Assembly: GCA_038503035.1 (NCBI GenBank) | Contig: JAVSML010024622.1 | Location: 857,097 to 921,096, forward strand | DNA: 64,000 bases | Direction: 5' to 3' | Source of the DNA: Crocodylus rhombifer | Taxonomy: Eukaryota; Chordata; Crocodylia; Crocodylidae | In this document: piece by piece, positions 1 through 11,629 of the stretch | How positions within the stretch are numbered: position 1 is the stretch's first letter | How the letters are laid out: each line of letters starts with the position of its first letter | Notes under the pieces: generated by a model | Seen by the model: only the letters and a program-made list of their open reading frames with translations | Database searches by the model: none | Told to the model about the DNA's origin: nothing | Position numbers and translations under genes: made by a program

Positions 1-808
1 TTCACATCTATAAAATGTTTACAACAACCGTACATGTATAGATCTCTATAGGAGGGCTGAAGGTTGAGCTGGGTAGCCACAGCATTCTATTATGGCTTTG
101 TTACATAGAGACTATCTTGCAAAATAAGCCAGGGTATGAGTTTAAATCTCAATAGCCATTCAACGTGTGGACATTTTAATTCTACCCTAAGAAAGTCTGT
201 TTGTAGTTTAGCTTAATCCACCCCTAAAATGTGCAATGAAGGCTTTCTTAGCTTTGGAACAGAAGTGTTGGGAGCTAGTGCAGAATTTTGCAATAAATAT
301 GTTGGCTTTTTCCCTGAATAGACAAGCCAGTATATTCTATGCTTGTGGGTAGAGCAGCGACATTTCTGTGAGGGGGTAGAGGAGGCTTCACCCACGCAGC
401 AGCCAGGCAGCAGGAAAGCGGCAGCAGCACTATGCGGGGAGTAGTAGCAGATGGCTGGTGGTGGCAGTGTGGGGTGGGTTGGAAGCAAGTCACATTCAGA
501 GCTAAGCTTTGTTAAAGTGGTCCTCTGCTCCAAAATGTTGCCAACTTCTGTTCCAGAAGATGGTTTAAAAATTGCACGGGGAAAAAATCAGTTCAATTCT
601 ATGGAATTTTTCCCTAAGGAATCATCTGGGGAGTGCATGACTTTTAATATGGTTTCTTATAAAGCAGTACTTACTCCAAGTTTGCCTGTAACTATGTTTG
701 AGTTAAATATTAGCAAGCTTGGGAGAGATTCTTAAGGGGTTTCTGAGATATTCATGTGCCACTGAAGTTCATGCAAACCTCCATATTTGCATAGTTTAAA
801 ATCCAAAT

Positions 809-828
809 TCTCTCTCTCTCTCTCTCTC

Positions 829-868
<40 letters not shown>

Positions 869-875
869 ACACAGA
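809..875. repeat. Compound (TC)n(AC)n microsatellite
   Basis: A run of TC dinucleotides about 22 bp long passes directly into an AC run of about 40 bp with one interruption. It is ordinary intergenic simple sequence with no linked gene. Confidence 0.9.
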
Positions 876-2041
876 GTTTAATCTGTGTGCCTGTATAACA
901 TGTTTCTGCTATGGCTATCTGACAGTAACTCGGGGTATACATACAGTAATCTAACGTCTATCAAGAGAATAACATCAGCTTGTGTAACAGTAAATCAAAC
1001 CTACAACTTTTCCTGCTCATCAGACATGCTTCCTTCCTGTGACAGGAATAATACCACAACACTGATGGGAAGAGGAGAGAAGGGATTTTTTTACATTCAC
1101 TTTATTCATCACTTTCTCTAGGGTACTTAACCAGAAATTGTAGGCTGAATCACCAATGGAAACTCCAAAAGCTGTGCTAGAGCTGTTACCCGTGGACAGG
1201 AAGCAGTTTGTTTTTATAGGCTAGAGTAAAGGGTATGAGACTTTAAATACTTCTTCACCAAGTAGAGGTGGCAACTTCTCTGATTCTTTTTAACATCCAA
1301 GTGACAGACACCAACCATGTATTTGAAGCCATTTTCTTTATGTACAGCTTACAGAATGAAGCTTTACTTTGCATGATATCCTTCATTTAAAAAAATGTGT
1401 TCCTAAATTATTCACAAAGCAACTTTTACAGAGACAAATGGGCTGAAGGCATGATGGACTGGCACCCTTAAAGATGGACTCTTTCAGACATAATAGGAGC
1501 AGAAGGAAATTCAAAAATATAGGCGGAGAAGAAAACAGCACATGAAATGAGATGAGAGATAGAGGAAGGTTGTTCCAACTAACAACAGCTGCACAGGAGA
1601 TCAGCAGAGGCCAGGGGAGGAGCAAAGACCAGTGCAAGTATGGGAGGTATCAATGGAAGGAGGAGAGACAGGGTTTATAGTACAAGCTGTTGCAAGTCCA
1701 TGGACATTTGGAAAAAAGGGAAAGTCCAAACAGGAAACTTAAACTACAGCATTGTTTCTGGAGCTCTTTGGAAATGAGCGTGATGGGGTTATCATTTTTT
1801 TTGTGAATATGACTGGTATTTGCTGGAAAGAAGATAATGGCATGGATGAGGATTTCTGCAGAGGAGAATTCAAAGCAATAGTGTGCACAGACTGTTCATG
1901 CTGGAGATGAAGACAGGTTCAAGGATTCTACTGCTTGTCCAGAGAGGCCTTTTTGGTTTGGAGATATTTGCCTGAAATAAGTGGAAATGGAACCTACAGG
2001 TCAGGCATTCTGGATGCGAAAGAGGGGGACAGGGAGGAATC

Positions 2042-2106
2042 ACTAAAAAAAACTATTATTTTTTATTATATTATATTATTAATATAATATATTATTATAT
2101 TATTCC
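2042..2106. repeat. AT-only low-complexity tract
   Basis: About 60 bp of TTA/ATA units form an imperfect AT palindrome centred on the repeated TAATATAATA. It could extrude as a hairpin but is most simply a decayed AT microsatellite. Confidence 0.8.
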
Positions 2107-2801
2107 TCCTGAAATGAAGGAATGTTCCATTGAAGTCAAAGAAGCTGCAGTGGTATAACTGAGGTTGGAACTAGGCCCATAATACTAATTGAAAATACAC
2201 ATGTAATTTTGATGGGCAAAATGCAGTTATGTCAGAGACTGAATACCGGGATTTGTCAAACTTTTTGCACTTAGTTGTCACATTTTCTCAGGCATCAATA
2301 TGTAAGTAATTAATGAATCAACAAAAATGGAAACTAGACAATTTAGCTCAATGCATTGTGTCACAATCACAATAATTTTACTTGCTGAGGTCTACATTAG
2401 AAAATACACCATCATTCCATGCCTTCAGTACCTCCTGGAACAGACAAAAGAAACTGCACTGAAAACCAGTCAAGCAGACTGTAAATATCAATTAATACAG
2501 ATATGCAACATCAGTGGGAAAATAGATTCCTTTTTTACTCTTAAAGTATCCATTTTAAGATACAGTACTCAGTGTCTATTATATTCACACTAAAGGTTTT
2601 TTTTAAAAATGACACTTTTCATTGATTTGTTTTGCCTTTGAAGGCTAAAATTAGCTTCTAGAAATCATGTTAGACAGTCTGGACTAGTTCCAACCTTGAC
2701 TGAAGATAATGGAAATACAAAAAGTTGGCCTGAGCTCAATCTGTTGGCCAACTAAGTGTTTTTAATTTTGGTAAACTTGAGCACCATGCATTTTGTTTCT
2801 T

Positions 2802-2863
2802 AATTGTGTTAAATGAAGGACATAAACAACCAAATTGTGTTAAATGAAGGACATAAACAACCA
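2802..2863. repeat. Perfect 31-bp tandem duplication
   Basis: Two identical adjacent copies occupy 2802-2832 and 2833-2863. Perfect identity indicates a recent duplication, or an assembly artefact, in otherwise unremarkable intergenic DNA. Confidence 0.9.
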
Positions 2864-4186
2864 AAACTAGACAAAGAACAATTTTAATTGTGCATTTGAA
2901 AACCAAATCCAACCTTCATTTATGTACATACAACAAGGATACAATTCACATGGTAACTCTCACATATACACATCTGAAAACAGTTCAGATCCAGCCTACA
3001 GTGCATCCTTCATATATACTATACTCTGAAGAGAGAGAGAGATCAAATTCCTGGAAATCAAATCAAACCTTTTGGACTTTTTCAAAAGTTAGGTGATGGC
3101 TAATCCTATTTAAGCCAGGTTTAGAATATATATTTTGATGGTGTATTAGCCTGTTCCAAAAGGAGAGGTTTGGATTTGAAAAAAGATCTGTTGTTTCCTT
3201 TACAAAGAAACCTTTTCCTTTCTGTTCTTCTTTCTGGTTCCCTATTTGATGATACAATTATCCCAGCCTCCCAAACACACTTTCAGTTTTGAACTACATT
3301 GCAAAGTTGTACTCTTGTGAGCAGCTCATAGTTACTTTATTCAGAGTAGCCCCTTTTTATTTACTCCATGTAAGTTCATGATTTAATAGTTCAGTTCCTT
3401 TCTGACTATGTGATTCATGTCACACTAGTCACTGTATAAGTGTGCAGTAACACTGAATTTATTTAAGACAAGATGCTCGTTTTTGCTTCTTTCAAGGTGC
3501 TTGAGGCTTCTATTATCCCTTTCAAAGTTGTGAGCTCTTTAATAATTTTCATTGCCTTTTATATTTCAGAAGCCACTGGAATCCTGCTGCTGCAGCACAG
3601 TAGGACTGCTTACAGGGCTAACAGCTAATTAAAAGAGTAGTACCTAATTCCTGTGCTTTATCTGGCTGCCATAGGAAAGTCTTCTGCAATTCACTCAGTT
3701 GTTTTCCTTTATCAGATTCAGAATTAACTTGCTAGAGTGCACACGCTCATCAGCCAAAAGCTAAATCCCTAGGTATGCTAAACTATTAGACTTAGCTTTA
3801 TGAATCAAAAGAACCATGATGTCTGCTCATTGACTGGGAAGTATGACATTTTCTATACTGATACTCTCAGAAAACTGAACACAGCTTTGTAAAGTTACCA
3901 ATAAAAGAAATGTGTGTTTCAAATTGTTTCTGCGTACACATACAACCACACTCAGGGAAAGGCATTCTGGAAAAGAAAATTTCCGAGAGGATCCCTTTGT
4001 AGAGATTCCTACACTTCATCCTGTTGGGGTGTATATGGAGAAAAGATTGTCCTTGATGGCTCTTGGAATATCCCCAAACCCTGTAGATCCATAGAGTTCC
4101 ATAGGAATCAAAACTGATTTGTATGACCTTGTGTTTTTATGCTGGCTCTGACCCTCCCACACCTCTGCTGCCCTACCTGCATCTTC

Positions 4187-4665
4187 TCATATTTTCATAG
4201 TAGCTAGGGTCAGGAGGGACCTGAACAGATCATCTAGCCTGACGCCCTGCCACAGGCAGGAATGAATGCTGGGTTCACAAGACCCCAGACAGGTGATCGT
4301 CTAACCTCTTTTTGAATTTACCCAAGGTAGGGGTGAGGACCACTTCCCTAGGAAGTTGGTTCCAGATTCTGGCCACCCTAACTGTAAAATATTGCCTCCT
4401 GATCTCTAACCTAAACCTATTTTCCATCAGTTTATTACCATTGTTCCTCATCACCCCAGGTGGTGCTGGGGAGAATAGGGCTCTTCCTATTTGCTAAAGA
4501 TCTCCCCTGATGAGTTTGTAGGCAGCCACCAAGTCCCCCCTTAGCCTCCTCTTGCCGAAGTTGCCTCAGTCTCTCCTCATACAGCCTGTCCTGCTGCCCT
4601 CTTGACAAATGGGTGGCCCTCTTCTGAACCCTCTCCAAGCTGGCCACATCCCTCTCCTACCTAGG
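4187..4665 (-). mobile_element. CR1 LINE fragment, 3' end
   Basis: Read on the minus strand this is the 3' terminal part of a CR1 retrotransposon. It has the conserved C-terminal ORF2 tail (frame 4435-4647, with ERVQKRATHLSRGQQ and YEERL) followed by the short 3' UTR that ends near 4190. The frame is broken further along, so the copy is 5'-truncated and dead. Its tail is similar to the plus-strand copy at 31440-32437. Confidence 0.85.
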
Positions 4666-5374
4666 CACTTCCCTCTGGTACTCAAGCTGATAGCACCATA
4701 GTAAATAATACTGCACCACGTTACATTATCTTTCTTAGAGTAGCTGCAGAGGATAGAGTAAAAGATGTATGTCCCGACTATATTCCCAGGTCCTTCCTAT
4801 ACCCAGTCTCCTCTGCTTCCTTTGTGGATTCCCAAGTACCCAGTGCTTTGTAGGAAGGGATGAAGAATGTTATCATGGGGATGTTTTGAGTCCTCTTCCC
4901 TAAAAAAAATGAGGGAAATACAGACTCTGTAAAGTGAGCTGAAAACTACTTCTGTGGATGTTGATAATGCACCCAGCAGCATCTCAGAACCTGAAAAAAG
5001 CTTTTAAAGGATAGGGATTTCCTTCTCTTAAAACAGAAATTTGAGATCAAAGCCACAAGGAGGTGCAGGGTATCCTCAGGGGACACAAAGTTGGCAGTAG
5101 TTCCTCCCCAACCCACACTATATACTTATTTTTTTCAGTGGCTGATGTTTCAAAAGCTATTAGAGCTCAGAAACATAAAGGACATTGCTTTTAAATATTT
5201 AGGATCAAAGTTTGCCCTTAGATATACACATCCGCGTAACTCCCATTTGCGGGCAAAACCTATTCCTTTAAGCCTATCTCAGGAAAAAAGCCAGATGGTG
5301 AAGTGACAGGCATGGTGGAGTGCTAGAGACCAGCATGATTCAAAGCTCAATAGGGAAATTGGCTGAGGGGTCAT

Positions 5375-6382
5375 ACTCAGAGAGAGGTGGTGGATGGGTC
5401 ATTTTCGACCTGAAGGGAAGTGGGCAGTGGGGTCCCCCAGGGCTTGGTCCTTGGGCCCGCACTGTTCAATTTCTTTATTAGTGACTTGGACAATGGGGTG
5501 AAGAGCAGCCTGTTTAAATTCGCAGATGACACCAAGATTTGGGGTGAGGTGGGCACGCTAGAAGGGAAGGACAGATTACAGCAGGACCTGAACAGGTTAC
5601 AGGAGTGGGCAAATGAAAATAGGATGGGATTCAATACTGACAAGTACAGGGTGCTGCTCTTGGGCGGTAGGAACCAGCAGCATACCTATAGGCTGGGGAA
5701 CTCAAAAGCACAGTGGCAGAAAGAGATCTTGGGAACATGGACCAACAATGCAAGAATACCATCAGTAGGGCTAACCGTACCTTGTCCTACACCCACAGAT
5801 GCATCACAAACAGGGTTAGGGAGATGATCCTCCCCCTCTGTGCTACACTGGTCAGGCTGCAGCTGGAGTACTGCATCCAGTTCTGGGCGCCGCACTTCAG
5901 GAGGGATGCAGACAGCACTCAGAGGGTCCAGAGGAGGGTCACTTGCATGATCTTGGGACAGCAGGGCAGACACTATGAGGAGAGGCTATGGGACCTTAAC
6001 CTGTTCAGCTTTCGCAAGAGAAGGCTGAAGGGGGACCTGGTGGCTATCTATAAACTTACTAGGGGGGACCAGTGGGGTTTGGGAGAGACCTTGTTCCCCT
6101 GACCACCTCCCGGAGTAACAAGGAATAATGGCCATAAGTTGCTAGAGAGTAGGTTTAGACTAGACATTAGAAGGCACTACTTCACAGCCAGGGCGGCTAG
6201 GATCTGGAACCAACTTCCAAGGGAAGTGGTGATGGCTCCTACCCTGGGGGTCTTTAAGAGGAGGCTTGATGCTTACCTGGCTTTGGTCATTTGAGCCCAG
6301 TTTTCTCTCCTGCCCACGGCAGGGGGTTGGACTAGAAGATCTACAAGGTCCCTTCCGACCCTACTTCTATGAATCTATGAAA
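5375..6382 (+). mobile_element. CR1 LINE fragment with reverse-transcriptase core
   Basis: Plus-strand CR1, truncated at the 5' end. The frame from 5420 contains GVPQGLVLGP and the catalytic FADDTK box at about 5520-5540. Frameshifts then move the tail ([24 protein letters not shown]) into the frame starting at 5713. The element ends in the family's typical short TCTATGAA reiteration at about 6366-6381. It is non-functional, and the FADD box is the usual CR1 variant of YADD. Confidence 0.9.
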
Positions 6383-7111
6383 TGTGAGGAGGATACCTCT
6401 TTGTCTGACTCCATACCATAGCACACAAACTCTTCAAACTACAGGGTTGCTTAGAAGTTATGGAAAAATGAACAGTTTTTCAATCCTTTTCTCTTGGATT
6501 TTGTAACAATTCTTCCATTATGAAAGGAAAATGTATGTGACGTTTATCTGTTAAAACCATTTAAAAAAAACGTCTGTCATTTAGAAAACTGGATGAACAG
6601 AATGCTCAGCTAGGTTTATGTTATCCTTTCCTTTCAGAGCAGTTGCCTTAGGCATGTAACTGGGACATGGGGGGAAAAAGAACAACTAGTGAATTACAAC
6701 ACATATAAAAGCCCCACTTCAACCTTACCTATTTTCACTAGCTACAACGACTTTGACCCAAAACTTAAGAGCAAAAAACGATTTTGCACGTACTCCATGC
6801 AAAGTGTGCAAGCTTCATGAAGAAAGAGGACTCTCCCTATTCTAGGGAATAAAGCACGTTGAAGATTGACAGGTCAAGGGCCAAGGATTAGGGAAGTGAA
6901 GATGAACCGCACTCAACTGCTACACATGCTTTGTAAGGGAAACCAATGAGGCTTTTCAGTAACAACCTGAAGGCAATAAAACATATGTTGAAGGCATGGA
7001 GATTAGCATTAGACTTCAGATTTGTCCAGTAAGCAAAAGTAAAGGTGTCCAAAAGGCATGGGATATTGAAGAAGGTGGAGAGCACCATAAAGATACAGAA
7101 AGAAAATTACT
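6383..7111. other. Intergenic DNA beyond the BATF3 3' end
   Basis: AT-rich sequence without a supported exon or a clear repeat. It lies between the CR1 copy and the first plausible BATF3 polyadenylation signal. Confidence 0.5.
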
Positions 7112-7117
7112 TTTATT
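7112..7117 (-). promoter_or_regulatory. BATF3: Candidate BATF3 polyadenylation signal (AATAAA)
   Basis: TTTATT on the plus strand reads AATAAA on the BATF3 strand. It is the first canonical hexamer seen downstream of the BATF3 stop codon and would give a 3' UTR of roughly 0.5 kb. There is no transcript evidence. Confidence 0.45.
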
Positions 7118-7316
7118 AGCCAAATCTTAGTGTAAACAAAAAATGAATGACCAAGATATGTATAAAATAAAAGGTAGAGATGACAAAATGAAGAATAATT
7201 TCAATATAGTGCATGGGAGGGGAGCAAGTGTAGGGCAGGACATCCCAGCTCATGACCTCTAATCTTTTTTGTCACTGAGTGTCCATCCAGCAAAAGCAGA
7301 TCGCTTTAACCATGAT

Positions 7317-7435
7317 TCAGATTCTACCAAGCAGAAAATGTAACTTAATTTTGTTTTTCTCACATCCATGAATAGGAAACAATGATCCAATTTCTACTGG
7401 GCAGAAAATGTAACTCAGTCTTGTTTTCCCCACAC
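7317..7435. repeat. Diverged tandem duplication in the BATF3 3' UTR
   Basis: Two similar blocks of about 45 bp start near 7320 and near 7390. Both contain the core GCAGAAAATGTAACT followed by a T-rich stretch. They lie inside the inferred BATF3 3' UTR. Confidence 0.65.
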
Positions 7436-7612
7436 TGGTGTTTTCCTGAGATTCAGCAGAGCAAGACACTTGTGTGTGAAAAAGACTTATTAAGTCAAGA
7501 ACATCTCTCTGCAAGGGCAGGATATACCTGTATTGTTGTAAGGAGAAGCAGCTGGATCTTTAAATCTCTCCTGTCCCTGTACAACAATAATCAGCACTTA
7601 AAAGACCAGCTG

Positions 7613-7798
7613 TCATCTTGGCAGGCAGCTGGTGAGGGCATCAGGCCTAGGTATGGTCACAAAGTTCACGGAACAGTGCAATAAAGGGCAGATCTTTTCA
7701 TGGTCCTTCAACACTTCACTCAAATGTTTCATCTCATCTGTTAGCTTCCCAATTTCTCTTTTCAGGGAGGTATTTTCTTGTTCAAGGCACTCATATTC
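7613..7798 (-). CDS. BATF3: BATF3 coding exon 3 (zipper and C-terminus)
   Basis: 186 bp including the TGA stop, with acceptor TTATTTCAG. It encodes zipper heptads 2-5 (EYECLEQEN onward) and the C-terminal CPLLHCSVNFV...CLPR tail typical of BATF3. Confidence 0.95.
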   Translation of the reverse strand, partial: EYECLEQENTSLKREIGKLTDEMKHLSEVLKDHEKICPLLHCSVNFVTIPRPDALTSCLPR

Positions 7799-10798
7799 CT
7801 GAAATAAAGAAAGGAAGCCTACTCAGTCCAAAATGTTCCTCTTGGGGCCTCCTACCATTGTTTTATCAAATGATGGGAGGAAAAAAAAAAGATCACTCCT
7901 GTTTATAATGTATTCTTAGAAATTAACTTCAGACAAAAGACTGAACTAGCTTTATAAATATGTGTGCTTGTAAGAAGATAACTGCCCCAGTGTCTTTGTT
8001 CTGACTGAGCCATAGTCCAGAGTCCAGGCCATGAGTTGTGGCAAGGACCACATAGTGCCACTCAAGAGAAATTCTGAAAAACAACATTTAGCCACTGTTG
8101 CATTACTTTGACCCTGGGCTGATCTATGTTGTGCAATTAATTGCAATTCATGGGTGCTTTAGGATGTTTAGGCTCAAAGTAGTCCAAATGAGCCATTTTT
8201 GAAGCCAAAAAATGGAAGTGAGGGATGTTTTCCTATCCCTGCCCTCTACTTTCAAACTTAAAGGTGGTGTCAGAGTTCAATGGGACAATGATTCTCTCTC
8301 ACAGGGGCAGCAGCAGGGCAGCTCTGTGTTGACTGAGCTGAGAAAAAACAAAATACCCAAGTCAGGCAGGACAGAGTCATGGTCCGGTTTGGGAAATTGA
8401 GCAAATATTTCCCACTTGAATATATATCACTCTGTGTAACTGTAATCAGCCACATAGGACCTTGGGGTCTACTGGGTCCAATCTCTGGTTTTGGTAGAAG
8501 CCAAAAGCAGCTGTTCAGAGGAATTAGATTTCCTCTTACAGTACCTATTGTATAAACTGATGATTGAAAAAGACCTAAAAGTTTCTGTGAACCCCTCATT
8601 CACAGCTATCATACATTGTGCATGTGGGACTTGGACAGTTTGTTGAAGTTCTTTCCACATAAAGTTACATGGCATATTGTCCAATGCTGGACAATGCCAT
8701 CTTGCCAACAGTATTGGTTTCAGTGAAAAACAAAAATCATTTGATTTCAGGTCTTTAGTTTCAACTGAACATGGTCTAACAGCACTTTCTTGATAATTCG
8801 TAGCTTTCCAGCCACAATGACCAGCAAGCAAGTATGCTAGAAAATCATGAGTCACTATGTGTTCCCTTCTGAAAAAAGGAAAGTATCATGCAACTTAACA
8901 AAAGTAATACACTCACTTCCACTTGAGATGTCTTTATTATTCATCTATTTAAATTTGTGGGAATTTGAAGCTCATAAGAACACTTGAAAAAATCAGATGG
9001 TACCCAGGGCAGCTGCTGTGTTGATTTCTAAACAGTTTGCTACAGCATCCGAGTCTTGTCCAATGTGTATTACTCCAATCCTGAGCCCCTCTTGTAAAGA
9101 AACTGCATATGGCAATAAGCTTACTCTTTGACTGTAGAGGAGCTTTGAAGCAAGCTCTTGTACATGTTAAGAGAGGAAAAACTCATAAAACTGTGGTGCT
9201 TCCCCTCTAGGTATAATTGTATTCAGGTGTGGTGATGCTAGTAATTTTTCCTGTGATTTTCTACCAGCCCCAAGGACAAAGAAATAATAGAAACATCTTC
9301 TGTGGATAATTCTTATTTACACAGTATAGAAGACAGATAGAATGCTTGGCTGAATGGGACCTTGAGTGCTGTATCACTTACATAAAAGCATTAGTAGCTG
9401 AAGTCCTGAATGTTTATATTACGGTGGCATCAGCAGCCCCACTACAGTGGATACTGAGAGTTACAGAAGACAAACAATAGCTATTCTATAAGCTTTCCAA
9501 CTGGAGATTCAGTAAGCTCTGTCACACTGAATTACTGAGGCAGAGAACACAAGACAATTTCAAAAAGGATCAGTGTTTATATGGATAATAACATCTACTT
9601 ACATAAGAGTATAAAAACCCTCATACTTCAGTTCTCTTTGGGAACTGGAAAAGAAGCTTTTCCCTATATGCTACTCTCTATTAATTGTTCCGCCTTGGGA
9701 TTGTTACACCTCCAGCCAACAGATTTTCAGCGTCCGAAACAAAAGTATTGCATTACAGAGACCACCTGCATGATGTGGCAGGGAAACTCATGTATCTCGC
9801 CACCACACCCACAGTTGTTCTCACTAAATTAGTATGAAACCCCCCCCACGTGTATTTAAGAAATTCCTGGTACTGTTAAATCCCAGACATAGCACTGAAA
9901 AAAAAGACAAATTGAGAACATAAAGGTGTCCATTCACCTCGTGCAGTTTATCTGCTTTCTGTGTCTGTTTCTTGCGGCTTCTCTGGGCAGCCACTCTGTT
10001 TTTTTCTCTCCGTCTTACCTTCCTGTCATCTTCTTCATGACCCTGGAAAACAAACCCACAACACTTGTCTGAGCTTTCTTTAAAAAAATAAAACAAAACT
10101 GAGATTTTAAAGCAGGAAAATAATTCTTAGCGTGATCAAGGAGGCAAATCCGTGGGTCACTGTGACAGTGCTCCGCTCTGACGCAGGGCAGTCAAAGTGT
10201 TCTACAAGTGGCATCAACTCTCATCATGGCCTGTTGTACAGCTAGGGGAACTGAGGCATGCAAAGGCACAGTGCCCTACTTTCAAAGGTCCCAAGCATTT
10301 CTGCTCCTGTCGAGATGAGCAGTTCCTTGAGCCAGGCTGGGCAGAGATGCCAGCCCAAGCAGAAGCCGCCTGCCTCTCAGGTACCCTGCCTCTCGCAGCC
10401 TTGACTGTCTGAAAAGTGGATGCAAAACTCCCCGGGATCGCCCAAGGAAGGATTTCACATCCACTTTTTTTTTTCAAAGCCGCGCAGCCGGCCACAGGCG
10501 CAGCCGGGCGTCAGGAAAGCAGAGCCCCCGACTCCGCACAACGGCCCTCGCTTGGTCCGGGACTAGGACGGCGGGGAGGAAGGGAGGCCGCCTGCCAGCA
10601 CAGCTACACCTACAGACCTCGCCCTCGCCCTCACGGGGGCTGCCGCCCGGCCGCAGGGGCAGGACACCCCCCACCTCCCCGCCCATGCCCCGCCCCGCCC
10701 CGCCCCGCCCCGGGCGCTACCTGTGCGGGAGGCTGGTTGCCGCCGGCCGAGGCGCTGGGCTGCAGGACACTGCCGGAGGCCGGGAGTCCGTGCGACAT
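7613..10798 (-). CDS. BATF3: BATF3, basic leucine zipper transcription factor ATF-like 3
   Basis: Three coding exons on the minus strand (10721-10798, 9938-10042, 7613-7798) join in phase 0 to a 122-aa protein. Human BATF3 is 127 aa. The short N-terminus begins MSHGLPASGSVLQ. The basic region is at residues 33-51, with the N-x7-R signature Asn41/Arg49 in NRVAAQRSR. The zipper has leucines at exact heptad positions 59, 66, 73, 80 and 87. The C-terminus ends in the family's SCLPR. BATF3 is nuclear, lacks its own activation domain, and pairs with JUN proteins at AP-1 sites and with IRF4/IRF8 at composite elements. It is needed for cDC1 dendritic cells (family knowledge). BATF and BATF2 are excluded because the N-terminus and CLPR tail match BATF3. 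The start is the first ATG in a CpG island and gives the expected N-terminus. Confidence 0.95.
9938..10042 (-). CDS. BATF3: BATF3 coding exon 2 (basic region)
   Basis: 105 bp, phase 0 at both ends, with acceptor TTTTCCAG and donor GTGAAT. It encodes the DNA-contacting basic region, beginning GHEEDDRKVRRREKNR, and the first zipper leucine (Leu59). It is the most conserved part of the gene. Confidence 0.95.
10225..10290. repeat. MIR/CORE-SINE-like remnant in BATF3 intron 1
   Basis: The stretch resembles the MIR core (ACAGCTAGGGGAACTGAGGCA). It is short and diverged, and the family assignment rests on this motif alone. Confidence 0.35.
10688..10711 (-). other. Potential G-quadruplex, five GGGG runs
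   Basis: On the BATF3 coding strand five runs of four G are separated by single C residues. The tract starts 9 nt after the exon 1 donor GT begins. This satisfies the usual G4 pattern with 1-nt loops and also gives overlapping Sp1-type GC boxes. Confidence 0.7.
10721..10798 (-). CDS. BATF3: BATF3 coding exon 1
   Basis: 26 codons from ATG at 10798 to CAG, followed by the donor GTAGCG. It encodes a Ser/Ala/Gly/Gln-rich N-terminus like that of mammalian BATF3 but without the longer Gln/Pro run. It lies in a CpG-rich block. Confidence 0.9.
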
Positions 10799-11011
10799 CC
10801 CGGCCGCTGCTCCGCCGCCGCCGCCGCCGGCGGGAGCCCACGGCACCGCCCCGGCCGGCCCTAGGGGAAGGCTCCGCCCCGCGGCATCCCGGCAGCGCCT
10901 GCACCTGGCGCCCGCTCCTGCCCTGCCCGGCCGGCCCGGCACTGCACTGCCGGGCTTCCCCAGCGGCAGCCCCGCGCCGCCTTCGTGGAAGTCACGTGGC
11001 CGGGTGGCTCG

Positions 11012-11240
11012 CCCCGCACACATGCACACCACACCCCGACAGCCCTCCCTCCACGTACACACACACACATAGTTACAACTGCCCCCTGGACCGCACACAC
11101 AGACACCCCCTGACACCCCCCCCCTTGAACCACACGCTCCGCTTGCACTGCACACACACAGATACCCCGAGACACACACACCTCAACAACCGTACAACCC
11201 CCACACCCCGACAGGCACTTGCACACACACACCCGCCTTC
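11012..11240. repeat. CA/C-rich degenerate simple repeat
   Basis: Interrupted ACAC and CACCCC units fill about 230 bp immediately upstream of the BATF3 CpG island. The long open frames across it on both strands result from low complexity and are not genes. Confidence 0.85.
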
Positions 11241-11629
11241 TCTCCGCAGCGCCCCGCGGGGCTGTCTCCCGCCGGCACCCACCGGGGGCTTGACTCAGCC
11301 CCTGCGCCTCAGGGCAGCAGCTTGCTGCTCCCTCTTGGCAGTCCAAGCAGACAGAGCAGGGCCTGGCCGGCCCAGCCCCCAGCAGCTGTGGTGCCACAGG
11401 AGTCGTTGCCCTGTGTCTGAAAGGCCCTCTTGAGGCATGAAGTTGGGGTGCTCAACAAGGGCCCCGCAGCACCCTGGCAGGGGCCCCCGGGATCCTTTCA
11501 AGGGTGTTGTGGTGTGGTGCCCCACCACTGGGTGAGCCCTGTGCAAGCCTGATTCACAAGAGAAGAGAAACCCAGAGATTTCCAATAGGAACCCTTAGGG
11601 TTCAAGCATTGAGCTCTGCTGGGACCCTT

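Larger units (their letters stand above)
1..4185. other. Intergenic DNA downstream of BATF3
   Basis: No exon could be supported on either strand. The open frames are short, lack plausible splice sites with recognisable protein similarity, and are AT-rich noise. The stretch holds two simple repeats and one short tandem duplication, listed separately. In mammals the next gene on this side is ATF3, but nothing of it is visible. Confidence 0.6.
10475..11010. promoter_or_regulatory. BATF3: BATF3 CpG island / promoter region
   Basis: Dense CG dinucleotides and GC-rich sequence surround exon 1, in contrast to the AT-rich flanks. There is no TATA box near the start. Upstream of the ATG a palindromic E-box CACGTG sits at 10993-10998. 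GC boxes occur in intron 1 just past the first donor. The transcription start cannot be placed from sequence alone. Confidence 0.75.

Noticed and set aside
8469..8855. 128-codon minus-strand frame in BATF3 intron 2
   Set aside because: No recognisable homology, no fit with BATF3 phases, and overlapping open frames nearby; treated as chance.
10416..11433. Open frames of 180-236 codons on both strands
   Set aside because: Stop-poor because of CpG-island and CA-rich composition. Only the 78-bp BATF3 exon 1 is supported there.
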